The position numbers and the translations under genes were made by a program. DNA of 5,308 nucleotides. Source: an uncultured Cellvibrio sp. Lineage in GTDB: Bacteria; Pseudomonadota; Gammaproteobacteria; Pseudomonadales; Cellvibrionaceae. The notes beneath the pieces are model-generated. The model made no database searches, was not told the DNA's origin, and saw only the letters and a list, made by a program, of their open reading frames with translations. Positions 1 through 5,308 of the stretch are shown here, in pieces; the stretch's first letter is position 1, and each line of letters opens with the position of its first letter. The stretch spans positions 1 through 5,308 of the forward strand of contig CAMPIG010000340.1 in NCBI GenBank assembly GCA_946886255.1. The letters are read 5' to 3'.

Positions 1-581
1 CCGCGCTTTAACCAGAACTCTACTTCGTCCAGAATTTCCTTGCGCACTTCTGCGCAATGAAAATTCAAGTCCGGTTGGCTCTTTAAAAAATTATGCAGGT
101 AATATTGCCCGCGACGTGGTTCCCACTCCCAGGCGCAACCACCGAAAATCGATAACCAGTTATTCGGTGGTGTACCGTCTTCACGAGGATCAGCCCAGAC
201 ATACCAATCGGCCTTGGGGTTATCTTTGGAGGTGCGACTCTTCTGGAACCAGGCGTGTTGGTCCGAGGTGTGACTCAGCACCTGATCGATAATAACTTTT
301 ATACCCAAGCTGTGCGCCCGGGTAATCAAGCGATCAAAATCCTCCAGAGAACCAAAGATCGGATCGATCGAGCGGTAGTCGCTGATGTCGTAACCGAAAT
401 CTTTCATGGGTGATTTAAAAAAGGGCGAGATCCAAATGGCATCCACGCCCAGGCTGGCAATGTAATCCAGCTTCTGGATAATACCGGGTAAATCACCGAT
501 ACCATCACCGTTGCTGTCCATCATACTGCGCGGGTAAATTTGGTAAATGACGGCGCCACGCCACCAAGGAGTTTGAGTCAT
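1..581 (-). CDS. Alpha-glucosidase, GH13 family, N-terminal part (cut by window edge)
   Basis: Reading the minus strand from ATG at 581 gives 193 open codons, still open at the left edge, so the C-terminal part is missing. The product should be an exo-acting alpha-glucosidase that releases glucose from maltose, short maltodextrins or related alpha-glucosides. Visible GH13 signatures are WWRGAVIYQIYPRS (residues 6-19, first barrel strand), the calcium-loop motif DSNGDGIGD (22-30), GVDAIWISPFFKSP (45-58), GYDISDY (63-69), conserved region I as DQVLSH (99-104), TSDQHAWF (105-112) and region V QPDLNF (169-174). Region I has Ser where Asn is usual before His. The catalytic Asp and Glu lie beyond the window. 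There is no signal peptide, so it is probably cytoplasmic. The start is secure: an in-frame TAG (594-596) lies just upstream, no other start codon intervenes, and a GAGGTG ribosome site is well placed. It is divergent from the glucoamylase gene. Oligo-1,6-glucosidase or trehalose-type activity within GH13 cannot be excluded from this part. Confidence 0.93.
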   Translation of the reverse strand, partial: MTQTPWWRGAVIYQIYPRSMMDSNGDGIGDLPGIIQKLDYIASLGVDAIWISPFFKSPMKDFGYDISDYRSIDPIFGSLEDFDRLITRAHSLGIKVIIDQVLSHTSDQHAWFQKSRTSKDNPKADWYVWADPREDGTPPNNWLSIFGGCAWEWEPRRGQYYLHNFLKSQPDLNFHCAEVRKEILDEVEFWLKR

Positions 582-586
582 GATGA

Positions 587-592
587 CACCTC
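587..592 (-). promoter_or_regulatory. Ribosome binding site of the GH13 alpha-glucosidase
   Basis: On the minus strand GAGGTG ends five bases before the ATG at 581. It is a good Shine-Dalgarno match at suitable spacing and, with the in-frame stop at 594-596, fixes the start. Confidence 0.75.
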
Positions 593-800
593 GCTACACC
601 GGGCAAAAACGCTGACTACTGTTTCGGAACAAATTGCGGGGCACATAAATTATTGTCCTGACGCTTTATTATGAATTGCTTTTTTTCGGGTTTAGTCCTG
701 GATACGTCTTCTGCCATCAACGTTCAACAGTCCTGGCAGGAGGGTAAAGAATTGACTAAATTCAAAATACGTCAGCGCTGTTCCTCTGTGCAATAGCTTA

Positions 801-816
801 CATACGTATGCATATG
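801..816. promoter_or_regulatory. Operator-like palindrome, site 1
   Basis: CATACGTATGCATATG contains the 10-bp palindrome CATACGTATG (801-810), with its dyad between 805 and 806. The overlapping TATGCATA extends it to the right. It is the copy nearest the alpha-glucosidase gene, about 220 bp upstream of that start. The core matches the three other sites in this intergenic region. A central CG with even symmetry is typical of LacI-family operators; that assignment is inference. Confidence 0.65.
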
Positions 817-849
817 TTCGCGCCACGAAATACCGCAGGAAAAACCATA

Positions 850-861
850 GAATACGTATTC
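850..861. promoter_or_regulatory. Operator-like palindrome, site 2
   Basis: GAATACGTATTC is a perfect 12-bp palindrome centred between 855 and 856, 50 bp from site 1. It shares the ATACGTAT core but has GA/TC flanks rather than the GC/GC flanks of site 3. Confidence 0.65.
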
Positions 862-930
862 ATCAGCATGACGAGTCGCATAAGCAGATTTCCAAGGGCC
901 CTGTCAGGGCGGAAAAAATGGCGGTTATTG

Positions 931-946
931 CTGCATACGTATGCAG
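931..946. promoter_or_regulatory. Operator-like palindrome, site 3 (longest)
   Basis: CTGCATACGTATGCAG is a perfect 16-bp palindrome centred between 938 and 939, 83 bp from site 2. It is the most symmetrical copy and probably the closest to the true consensus of the regulator. Confidence 0.75.
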
Positions 947-954
947 CCCTGCCG

Positions 955-984
955 TTGCGTTTCCTATACCTGAATACGTATGTA
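955..984 (+). promoter_or_regulatory. Possible sigma-70-type promoter for the glucoamylase gene
   Basis: TTGCGT (955-960) and TATGTA (979-984) are separated by 18 bases and could be -35 and -10 elements reading toward the glucoamylase gene. The -10 would overlap operator site 4, which would suit repression. Both boxes are imperfect and the implied leader is long (about 175 bases), so this is tentative. TATAAA at 1137-1142 is an alternative -10. Confidence 0.25.
972..984. promoter_or_regulatory. Operator-like palindrome, site 4
   Basis: GAATACGTATGTA has the ATACGTAT core at 974-981, centred between 977 and 978, 39 bp from site 3. The flanks are imperfect: the left resembles site 2 and the right is unique. 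It is the copy nearest the glucoamylase gene, about 185 bp upstream of its ATG, and overlaps a possible -10 element. Confidence 0.6.
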
Positions 985-1166
985 AACCCTTGTATTTCAA
1001 AGATTCTCCACCTACCGTATGACCTGAATATCTCCCCATGCGGGAGGGAACAATAACGAATCGCAATTCAAGAATCTCAGCACCACCTATCAGCCCCTAG
1101 ATGAATGCCGGATATTCCGCTCCCTCAGCGAATCCGTATAAAACACAAAAATAGCAGGTACGTTAT

Positions 1167-3617
1167 ATGAACCATCCAAAACCGCGCACCAGATTTTTTC
1201 CTGCAGCTCGCCCGGCAATCAAATTATTGCTGGCCAGCAGTATTGCAGTACTCGCTGCGTGCAGCCCCTCTCCTTCTGAAAACGCGGATGCAGCCGTTGC
1301 GCCAGGCGCACCGGGACAAGAATCTCGCTGGGCTTATTCCGGGAAGACCGGTATCGGAACATCCTACGAGCAATATCAGGACGGGCACTACACCGATAGC
1401 GCCGCTACCGGCCCGGTTTCCCGCGTGTGGTTTTCTCTTGCGCAGGGTATCGTTACTGAAACCATGTTCGGTTTGATTCATGAAGCGCAACTGCGTGAGA
1501 TGCAGTTCTTTATCTCAGGCGAAGGTTTTGTTGACGAAGAGAAAAAAGATACCGTCAGTCATATCGAATATTTACACACCGATGACGCAGATCGCCCGCT
1601 GTCTCTGGCTTACAAAATTGTCAACAAAGATAAAGAAGGTAAGTACGAAATTGAAAAACATATTTTCACCGACCCGGACCGCAACAGCCTGGTGATGAAG
1701 GTGTTTTTTCGCGCATTGGCCGACAATATCAAACCCTATTTGTATCTTGATCCGCATATTGCCAATACCGGCAGCGCCGATCGCGCCTGGTTTGACGATA
1801 ATACCTGGTATGTGCAGGACCGCAGCACAGCCTTGGCGTTAAAGACAGACGCCATCGTTACCAAAAGTACAGTCGGTTTTGTCGGCGCTTCGGATGGACT
1901 TGATGCAATAAAAAATAAAACCGATTTTATCGCTTACCAGGATACCGGCAAGCAAACCGGTAACGTTGCTCTTTTGTTACAACTACCTACGCTGAGCAAC
2001 ACCAACGCTGAATGGCAATTCGTGCTCGGCTTCGGAAAAAAAACGGCAGAAAGCCAGGCAAGCGCACAACATACATTGACTACTGGATATGAGCAGGTGT
2101 TGGCGAATTATAATGGCGAAGGTGCTGCTATTGGTTGGGAAGATTATGTGCAATCCCTGCCGGCATTAACGCAGCTCTCGTCCACCACAACCGACAACGG
2201 TAAGCTACTTTACGCCAGCGCACTCGTGTTAAAAGCACAAGAGGATAAAACCCACGCCGGTGCGCTGATTGCATCGTTGTCCAATCCATGGGGCGATACC
2301 AAATCAGCTGAACAATCCAAAACAGGTTACAAAGCCGTTTGGCCACGTGATTTTTATCAGGTGGCCATGGCGATGTTAGCTCTGGGCGATAAAGAAACTC
2401 CCAAGGTTGCTTTCGAATATCTACACAAAGTGCAAGTCACCAAAACCACGCCCGGTTTTACCGGCACACCCGGATGGTTCCTGCAAAAAACCCAGGTGGA
2501 TGGGCAACTGGAATGGATTGGCGTGCAGCTGGATCAAACGGCTATGCCCGTCATGCTCGGTTGGCGTCTATGGCAGGAAGGTGTGCTCAGCGATGACGAA
2601 GCCACACACTGGTACCACAGCATGTTAAAACCTGCGGCCGATTTTTTGGCAAGCGGCGGAAAAATTAAACTGGATTGGAGTGACATCGAATTAACGCCGC
2701 CCTACACACAACAGGAGCGCTGGGAAGAACAAGCCGGTTATTCACCGTCCACTACCGCCGCCGTAATTGCCGGGTTAGTATCGGCCGCCGATCTTGCGCG
2801 TCTGGCTGATGACGAAAGCAGTGCGACGCGTTACCTCGCCGCCGCCGATAAATATTCCGCTATGCTGGAAAGTACTATGTTTACTACTAACGGATCGCTG
2901 CATGATGCACCGAGTGATGGCCGCTATTATTTGCGCATCACCCGGAACACGGATCCCGATGATCGCGCAGCACTGGGTACAGCCAACGGTCAACCCATGC
3001 CTGACGAAACCGAAGTGATTGACGGTGGTTTTCTGGAACTGGTGCGTTATGGTGTGCGCCCGGCGAACGATCCTTATGTGCTCGACACCCTGCCTGAGAT
3101 CGACAACATGAACCTGCCGGATAAATTGCGCGTAAAGTATGAGTTTACTTTTCCCGGTGTGGAAGGCACATTCCCCGGCTGGCGCCGTTACGGTATCGAC
3201 GGTTACGGTGAGGACGTCACCACTGGCTTAGCTTATGGTGCAGACAACGATCAAATGAGCGATGACCAACGTGGTCGCGTCTGGCCATTCTTTACCGGTG
3301 AGCGCGGTCATTATGAACTCGCACGGGCAAAAATTACTGGCGAGATTGATGCAGCGGATATGGACACCTTACGTAATACCTACGTAAAAGCGATGGAATT
3401 ATTTGCCAACGAAGGTTTAATGTTACCCGAGCAAGTCTGGGATGGCGTGGGCAACAATGGCGAATACCAATACGGTTTCGGCGAAGGCACCAACTCCGCC
3501 ACGCCCCTCGCCTGGACCCACGCGGAATACATTAAATTGCTGCGCTCCTTCCACGATCAAAAAGTGTGGGACCGTTATCCGCTGGTTGAACAACGCTACG
3601 CACAACCCAAGGAGTAA
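1167..3617 (+). CDS. Lipoprotein glucoamylase / glucodextranase-like glucan 1,4-alpha-glucosidase, GH15
   Basis: The 816-residue product should be an inverting exo-hydrolase that releases beta-glucose from the non-reducing ends of maltodextrins or starch. Residues 1-32 form a lipoprotein signal: basic n-region, hydrophobic stretch around 18-31 and lipobox LAAC with Cys32. Ser at +2 predicts sorting to the outer membrane. A low-complexity linker (33-50) follows, then a beta-rich region at about 52-315 that resembles the glucodextranase N-domain. The (alpha/alpha)6 catalytic domain covers about 335-800. Its motifs are WPRDFYQ (392-398), EWIGVQLDQTA (449-459), RWEEQAGYSPST (518-529), DGGFLELVRYGVR (619-631), LPEQVWD (753-759) and PLAWTHAEYIKL (780-791). 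By family analogy Glu520 is the general acid and Glu755 the general base. The start is secure: TAG at 1152-1154 is in frame, the next Met is residue 100, and a modest AGGT site lies at 1156-1159. No starch-binding or C-terminal accessory domain is seen. The gene lies 71 bp before a transporter on the same strand, probably one operon. Alpha-1,6 activity (glucodextranase) is the main alternative specificity. Confidence 0.93.
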   Translation: MNHPKPRTRFFPAARPAIKLLLASSIAVLAACSPSPSENADAAVAPGAPGQESRWAYSGKTGIGTSYEQYQDGHYTDSAATGPVSRVWFSLAQGIVTETMFGLIHEAQLREMQFFISGEGFVDEEKKDTVSHIEYLHTDDADRPLSLAYKIVNKDKEGKYEIEKHIFTDPDRNSLVMKVFFRALADNIKPYLYLDPHIANTGSADRAWFDDNTWYVQDRSTALALKTDAIVTKSTVGFVGASDGLDAIKNKTDFIAYQDTGKQTGNVALLLQLPTLSNTNAEWQFVLGFGKKTAESQASAQHTLTTGYEQVLANYNGEGAAIGWEDYVQSLPALTQLSSTTTDNGKLLYASALVLKAQEDKTHAGALIASLSNPWGDTKSAEQSKTGYKAVWPRDFYQVAMAMLALGDKETPKVAFEYLHKVQVTKTTPGFTGTPGWFLQKTQVDGQLEWIGVQLDQTAMPVMLGWRLWQEGVLSDDEATHWYHSMLKPAADFLASGGKIKLDWSDIELTPPYTQQERWEEQAGYSPSTTAAVIAGLVSAADLARLADDESSATRYLAAADKYSAMLESTMFTTNGSLHDAPSDGRYYLRITRNTDPDDRAALGTANGQPMPDETEVIDGGFLELVRYGVRPANDPYVLDTLPEIDNMNLPDKLRVKYEFTFPGVEGTFPGWRRYGIDGYGEDVTTGLAYGADNDQMSDDQRGRVWPFFTGERGHYELARAKITGEIDAADMDTLRNTYVKAMELFANEGLMLPEQVWDGVGNNGEYQYGFGEGTNSATPLAWTHAEYIKLLRSFHDQKVWDRYPLVEQRYAQPKE

Positions 3618-3626
3618 CGAAGACCC

Positions 3627-3658
3627 GTAGGTCGGATTAGCCACCGGCGTAATCCGAC
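3627..3658 (+). repeat. REP-type palindromic element with GTAG head
   Basis: GTAG (3627-3630) is followed directly by a hairpin. GTCGGATTA (3631-3639) pairs exactly with TAATCCGAC (3650-3658). Inside, GCC (3640-3642) pairs with GGC (3646-3648) around the loop ACC, leaving G3649 bulged. A conserved tetranucleotide next to a bulged stem is the layout of REP sequences moved by RAYT (REP-associated tyrosine) transposases in gammaproteobacteria, and the GTCGGATTA stem resembles a widespread version. No T-run follows, so it is not a standard terminator. It lies between two co-oriented genes, where such hairpins often stabilise upstream mRNA or reduce downstream expression. No transposase gene is in the window. 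Confidence 0.75.
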
Positions 3659-3688
3659 AAACAAGTTAATAATAAAAGTGACACGATA

Positions 3689-5188
3689 ATGACAAAAAAA
3701 CCTCAGCTTAGCTTCTGGCAAATCTGGAACATGTGTTTCGGATTTATCGGTATTCAATTTGGATTCGCGTTGCAAAACGCCAATGTCAGCCGCATCTTTC
3801 AAACTCTCGGCGCGTCTATCGATGACATTCCCATCTTATGGATCGCCGCACCCGTCACTGGTTTGCTGGTACAACCGATTATCGGTTATATGAGCGATAA
3901 AACCTGGAATCGCCTGGGACGCCGGCGGCCCTATTTTTTGTACGGCGCACTGGCGGCCAGCTTCGCTTTATTCTTTATGCCGCACTCGCCGGTTTTGTGG
4001 GCTGCGGCCGGCATGCTGTGGATTATGGATGCATCCATCAATGTCGCTATGGAACCCTTCCGCGCCTTTGTCGGTGACATGCTGCCAGAAGAACAACGCA
4101 CCACCGGTTTCGCCATGCAAAGTTTTTTTATTGGTATCGGTGCCGTTGTCGCTTCGGCCCTGCCCTGGATGATGACCAACTGGTTCGGTGTCAGCAACAC
4201 CGCTGCTGCTGGTGTCATTCCCGATGCGGTGGTGTATTCGTTTTATTGGGGCGGTGCGGTATTGTTGCTCGCCGTGTTGTGGACCGTGTTCACCACAAAA
4301 GAATATTCACCGGAACAACTGGAAGCCTTCAGCCGTTATCAGAAAAGTTTGCAAGAAACGGTTTCAACGAACGAGCAACGAAAAAAACCTCGCTATTTAT
4401 CCATCGGTCTGGTTTCACTTGCACTGGGTATTGCGGGTGTTGCGGTTGTAGCACAAACGCAAATTGATCAACAGTTGTATATCCTGGCTGTGGGTATCGC
4501 CCTGTTCGGGGCACTATTGTTATTGGCAAACCGATTACAAAAAAACGGTAAAACGGAAAACGGGTTCTATCACATTATCCAGGACTTATTCGCCATGCCC
4601 GGCACCATGAAGCAACTGGCCGTGGTGCAATTCTTTTCCTGGTTTGCACTTTTTTCGCTGTGGATCTATGCCACCAGCGCCGTCACCAGTTTTCATTACG
4701 ACACGCAGGATACCACCACTGTCGCCTACAACGCTGGCGCCGATTGGGTCGGCGTACTCTTCGCCGCTTACAATGGCTTTGCCGCACTGGCCGCCTTCGC
4801 CATACCAATACTGGCACGCCTGACCAACCGTCGTGTCGCTCATGCGATCAACTTGTGCTTCGGCGGTATCGGCCTGATTTCATTTTTATTTATTGACGAT
4901 CCGCGCTGGTTGTTGGCTTCCATGATTGGCGTAGGCTTTGCCTGGGCCTCGATATTATCCATGCCTTACGCGATCCTGTCCTGCTCGTTACCCGCCAAAA
5001 AAATGGGCGTATACATGGGCATCTTCAATTTCTTTATCGTTATACCGCAAATACTGGCGGCCAGTATTTTAGGTTTGATCGTGCGGGAATTATTTTCAGG
5101 AAAAACTATTTATGCATTGGTCTGCGGTGGTGTGCTGATGTTTCTTGCCGCTGCTGCAACCCTTTGGGTAAAAGATGAAGGCGAATAA
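3689..5188 (+). CDS. MFS sugar transporter, SLC45/GPH-like, probably maltose or glucose/H+ symporter
   Basis: This 499-residue inner-membrane protein should import a sugar by cation symport. The loop after helix 2 carries MFS motif A as GYMSDKTWNRLGRRRP (66-81), including RLGRR (75-79), which fits the RxGRR motif of sucrose/H+ symporters (SLC45/SUT). Other family-like stretches are MEPFRAFVGDMLP (121-133) and WASILSMPYAIL (419-430). By eye, hydrophobic segments lie near 12-28, 47-67, 82-98, 102-119, 141-161, 183-201, 237-254, 261-279, 309-330, 352-376, 384-402, 406-428, 440-463 and 472-493. That is fourteen rather than the usual twelve, the extra pair lying after the central loop. The start is supported by an in-frame TAA at 3650-3652 with no other start codon between. 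The Shine-Dalgarno is poor (AAAAGTGA, 3674-3681). Position behind a glucoamylase suggests glucose, maltose or maltodextrin as substrate. Similar transporters beside maltose genes in other proteobacteria have been called MalT, a name I avoid because it also denotes the E. coli activator. Confidence 0.88.
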   Translation: MTKKPQLSFWQIWNMCFGFIGIQFGFALQNANVSRIFQTLGASIDDIPILWIAAPVTGLLVQPIIGYMSDKTWNRLGRRRPYFLYGALAASFALFFMPHSPVLWAAAGMLWIMDASINVAMEPFRAFVGDMLPEEQRTTGFAMQSFFIGIGAVVASALPWMMTNWFGVSNTAAAGVIPDAVVYSFYWGGAVLLLAVLWTVFTTKEYSPEQLEAFSRYQKSLQETVSTNEQRKKPRYLSIGLVSLALGIAGVAVVAQTQIDQQLYILAVGIALFGALLLLANRLQKNGKTENGFYHIIQDLFAMPGTMKQLAVVQFFSWFALFSLWIYATSAVTSFHYDTQDTTTVAYNAGADWVGVLFAAYNGFAALAAFAIPILARLTNRRVAHAINLCFGGIGLISFLFIDDPRWLLASMIGVGFAWASILSMPYAILSCSLPAKKMGVYMGIFNFFIVIPQILAASILGLIVRELFSGKTIYALVCGGVLMFLAAAATLWVKDEGE

Positions 5189-5253
5189 ATTGAAATCCTC
5201 AGATCAAACCAAAATTGATGCTAGCACAGTGCGAGTTTGGCGTTAGGCCTTAT

Positions 5254-5263
5254 GTTTCGAAAC
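5254..5263. repeat. Short perfect palindrome downstream of the transporter
   Basis: GTTTCGAAAC is a perfect 10-bp palindrome with a CG centre in the intergenic tail. It could be an operator for a gene beyond the right edge, but one short palindrome may be chance. It does not share the ATACGTAT core. Confidence 0.3.
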
Positions 5264-5275
5264 CCTCAAGTCACG

Positions 5276-5307
5276 ACTGCATGGATGCAGTGGTCCGGCA
5301 TTCCGGA
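5276..5307. repeat. Two adjacent inverted repeats at the right edge
   Basis: ACTGCAT-GG-ATGCAGT (5276-5291) has perfect 7-bp arms. Two bases later comes TCCGG-CATT-CCGGA (5294-5307) with perfect 5-bp arms and a four-base loop. They are strong enough to fold but no T-run is visible, and the sequence stops one base later. They may be part of a dispersed intergenic repeat, a transcription end for the operon, or a control site for the next gene. I cannot choose between these. Confidence 0.4.
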
Positions 5308-5308
5308 G

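Larger units (their letters stand above)
582..1166. promoter_or_regulatory. Divergent control region between the alpha-glucosidase and glucoamylase genes
   Basis: This 585-bp stretch separates two divergently read genes and holds no credible coding sequence. The short open frames at 808-1056 (plus) and 863-1066 (minus) have no recognisable product, and much of their length is the operator palindromes. Its main content is four copies of ATACGTAT between 802 and 981, listed separately. There are also two small hairpins: GCCCTG-T-CAGGGC at 898-910 and CTCCC-CATGC-GGGAG at 1032-1046. Partial operator-like halves (ATACGT) occur at 702-707 and 767-772. AT-rich sequence at 641-690 could hold the minus-strand promoter, with AATAAT or CATAAT as possible -10 elements on that strand, but I see no convincing -35 box. 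For the plus gene, TATAAA at 1137-1142 is another possible -10, also without a good -35 box. Confidence 0.7.
5189..5308. other. Non-coding tail after the transporter
   Basis: The 120 bases after the transporter stop codon show no coding sequence, no clear promoter, and no GC-hairpin-plus-T-run terminator. Only the small inverted repeats listed separately stand out. The end of the presumed glucoamylase-transporter transcript may therefore lie at those repeats or beyond the window. Confidence 0.5.

Noticed and set aside
801..984. CRISPR array or iteron origin as an explanation for the repeated ATACGTAT
   Set aside because: The repeat units are only about 8-16 bp, the spacings are unequal (50, 83, 39 bp), and there are no cas or replication genes. 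The divergent promoter context fits operators.
808..1056. 82-codon plus-strand open frame in the intergenic region
   Set aside because: Its sequence has no recognisable domain, there is no good ribosome site, and it spans several of the operator palindromes. It is best explained by chance.
863..1066. 67-codon minus-strand open frame in the intergenic region
   Set aside because: It overlaps the same palindromes, and the repeated LHTY residues are simply the translated operator repeats. No ribosome site or family match is visible.
1224..1490. 88-codon minus-strand frame inside the glucoamylase gene
   Set aside because: It is a shadow of a strongly supported GH15 coding frame with no recognisable product.
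3381..3386. TACGTA inside the glucoamylase coding region as a fifth operator
   Set aside because: It lacks the full ATACGTAT core, and here it simply encodes part of a normal Thr-Tyr-Val-Lys stretch deep in the gene.
3631..3658. Rho-independent terminator between the glucoamylase and transporter genes
   Set aside because: The stem is good but no T-run follows, and the GTAG head plus bulge fit a REP element better.
3931..4218. 95-codon minus-strand frame inside the transporter gene
   Set aside because: It is a shadow of the MFS coding frame. The Ala-rich composition is the complement of the membrane-helix codons.

Overview
The window looks like part of a starch/maltodextrin (alpha-glucan) utilisation locus from a Gram-negative bacterium. 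Three things support this: an outer-membrane-type lipoprotein signal on a glucoamylase, a GTAG-headed REP-type hairpin of the kind common in gammaproteobacteria, and a proton/sugar symporter-like MFS protein next to it. A marine or soil polysaccharide degrader, perhaps of the Cellvibrio/Alteromonas type, fits. That placement is inference, and no taxonomic marker gene is present.

Layout. Positions 1-581 (minus strand) hold the first 193 codons of a cytoplasmic GH13 alpha-glucosidase that runs off the left edge. Positions 582-1166 form a long divergent control region carrying four copies of the palindromic core ATACGTAT. No gene is credible there. Positions 1167-3617 (plus) encode an 816-residue lipoprotein glucoamylase of family GH15. 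A 71-bp gap with a REP-like hairpin follows, then a 499-residue MFS sugar transporter at 3689-5188 (plus). The last 120 bp hold no gene, only small inverted repeats at the right edge.

How the parts fit together (inference). The lipoprotein GH15 would trim maltodextrins from their non-reducing ends outside the cytoplasm. The MFS protein would carry the resulting glucose, maltose or short glucans inward, and the GH13 enzyme would hydrolyse alpha-glucosides in the cytoplasm. The operator cluster between the divergent genes suggests joint control by one regulator, most likely of the LacI family given the even, CG-centred palindromes. The regulator gene and any TonB-dependent outer-membrane receptor are not in this window.

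I did not find a wholly new system. The points most worth following up are the four-operator array, the REP hairpin inside the apparent operon, and the apparent 14-helix layout of the transporter.
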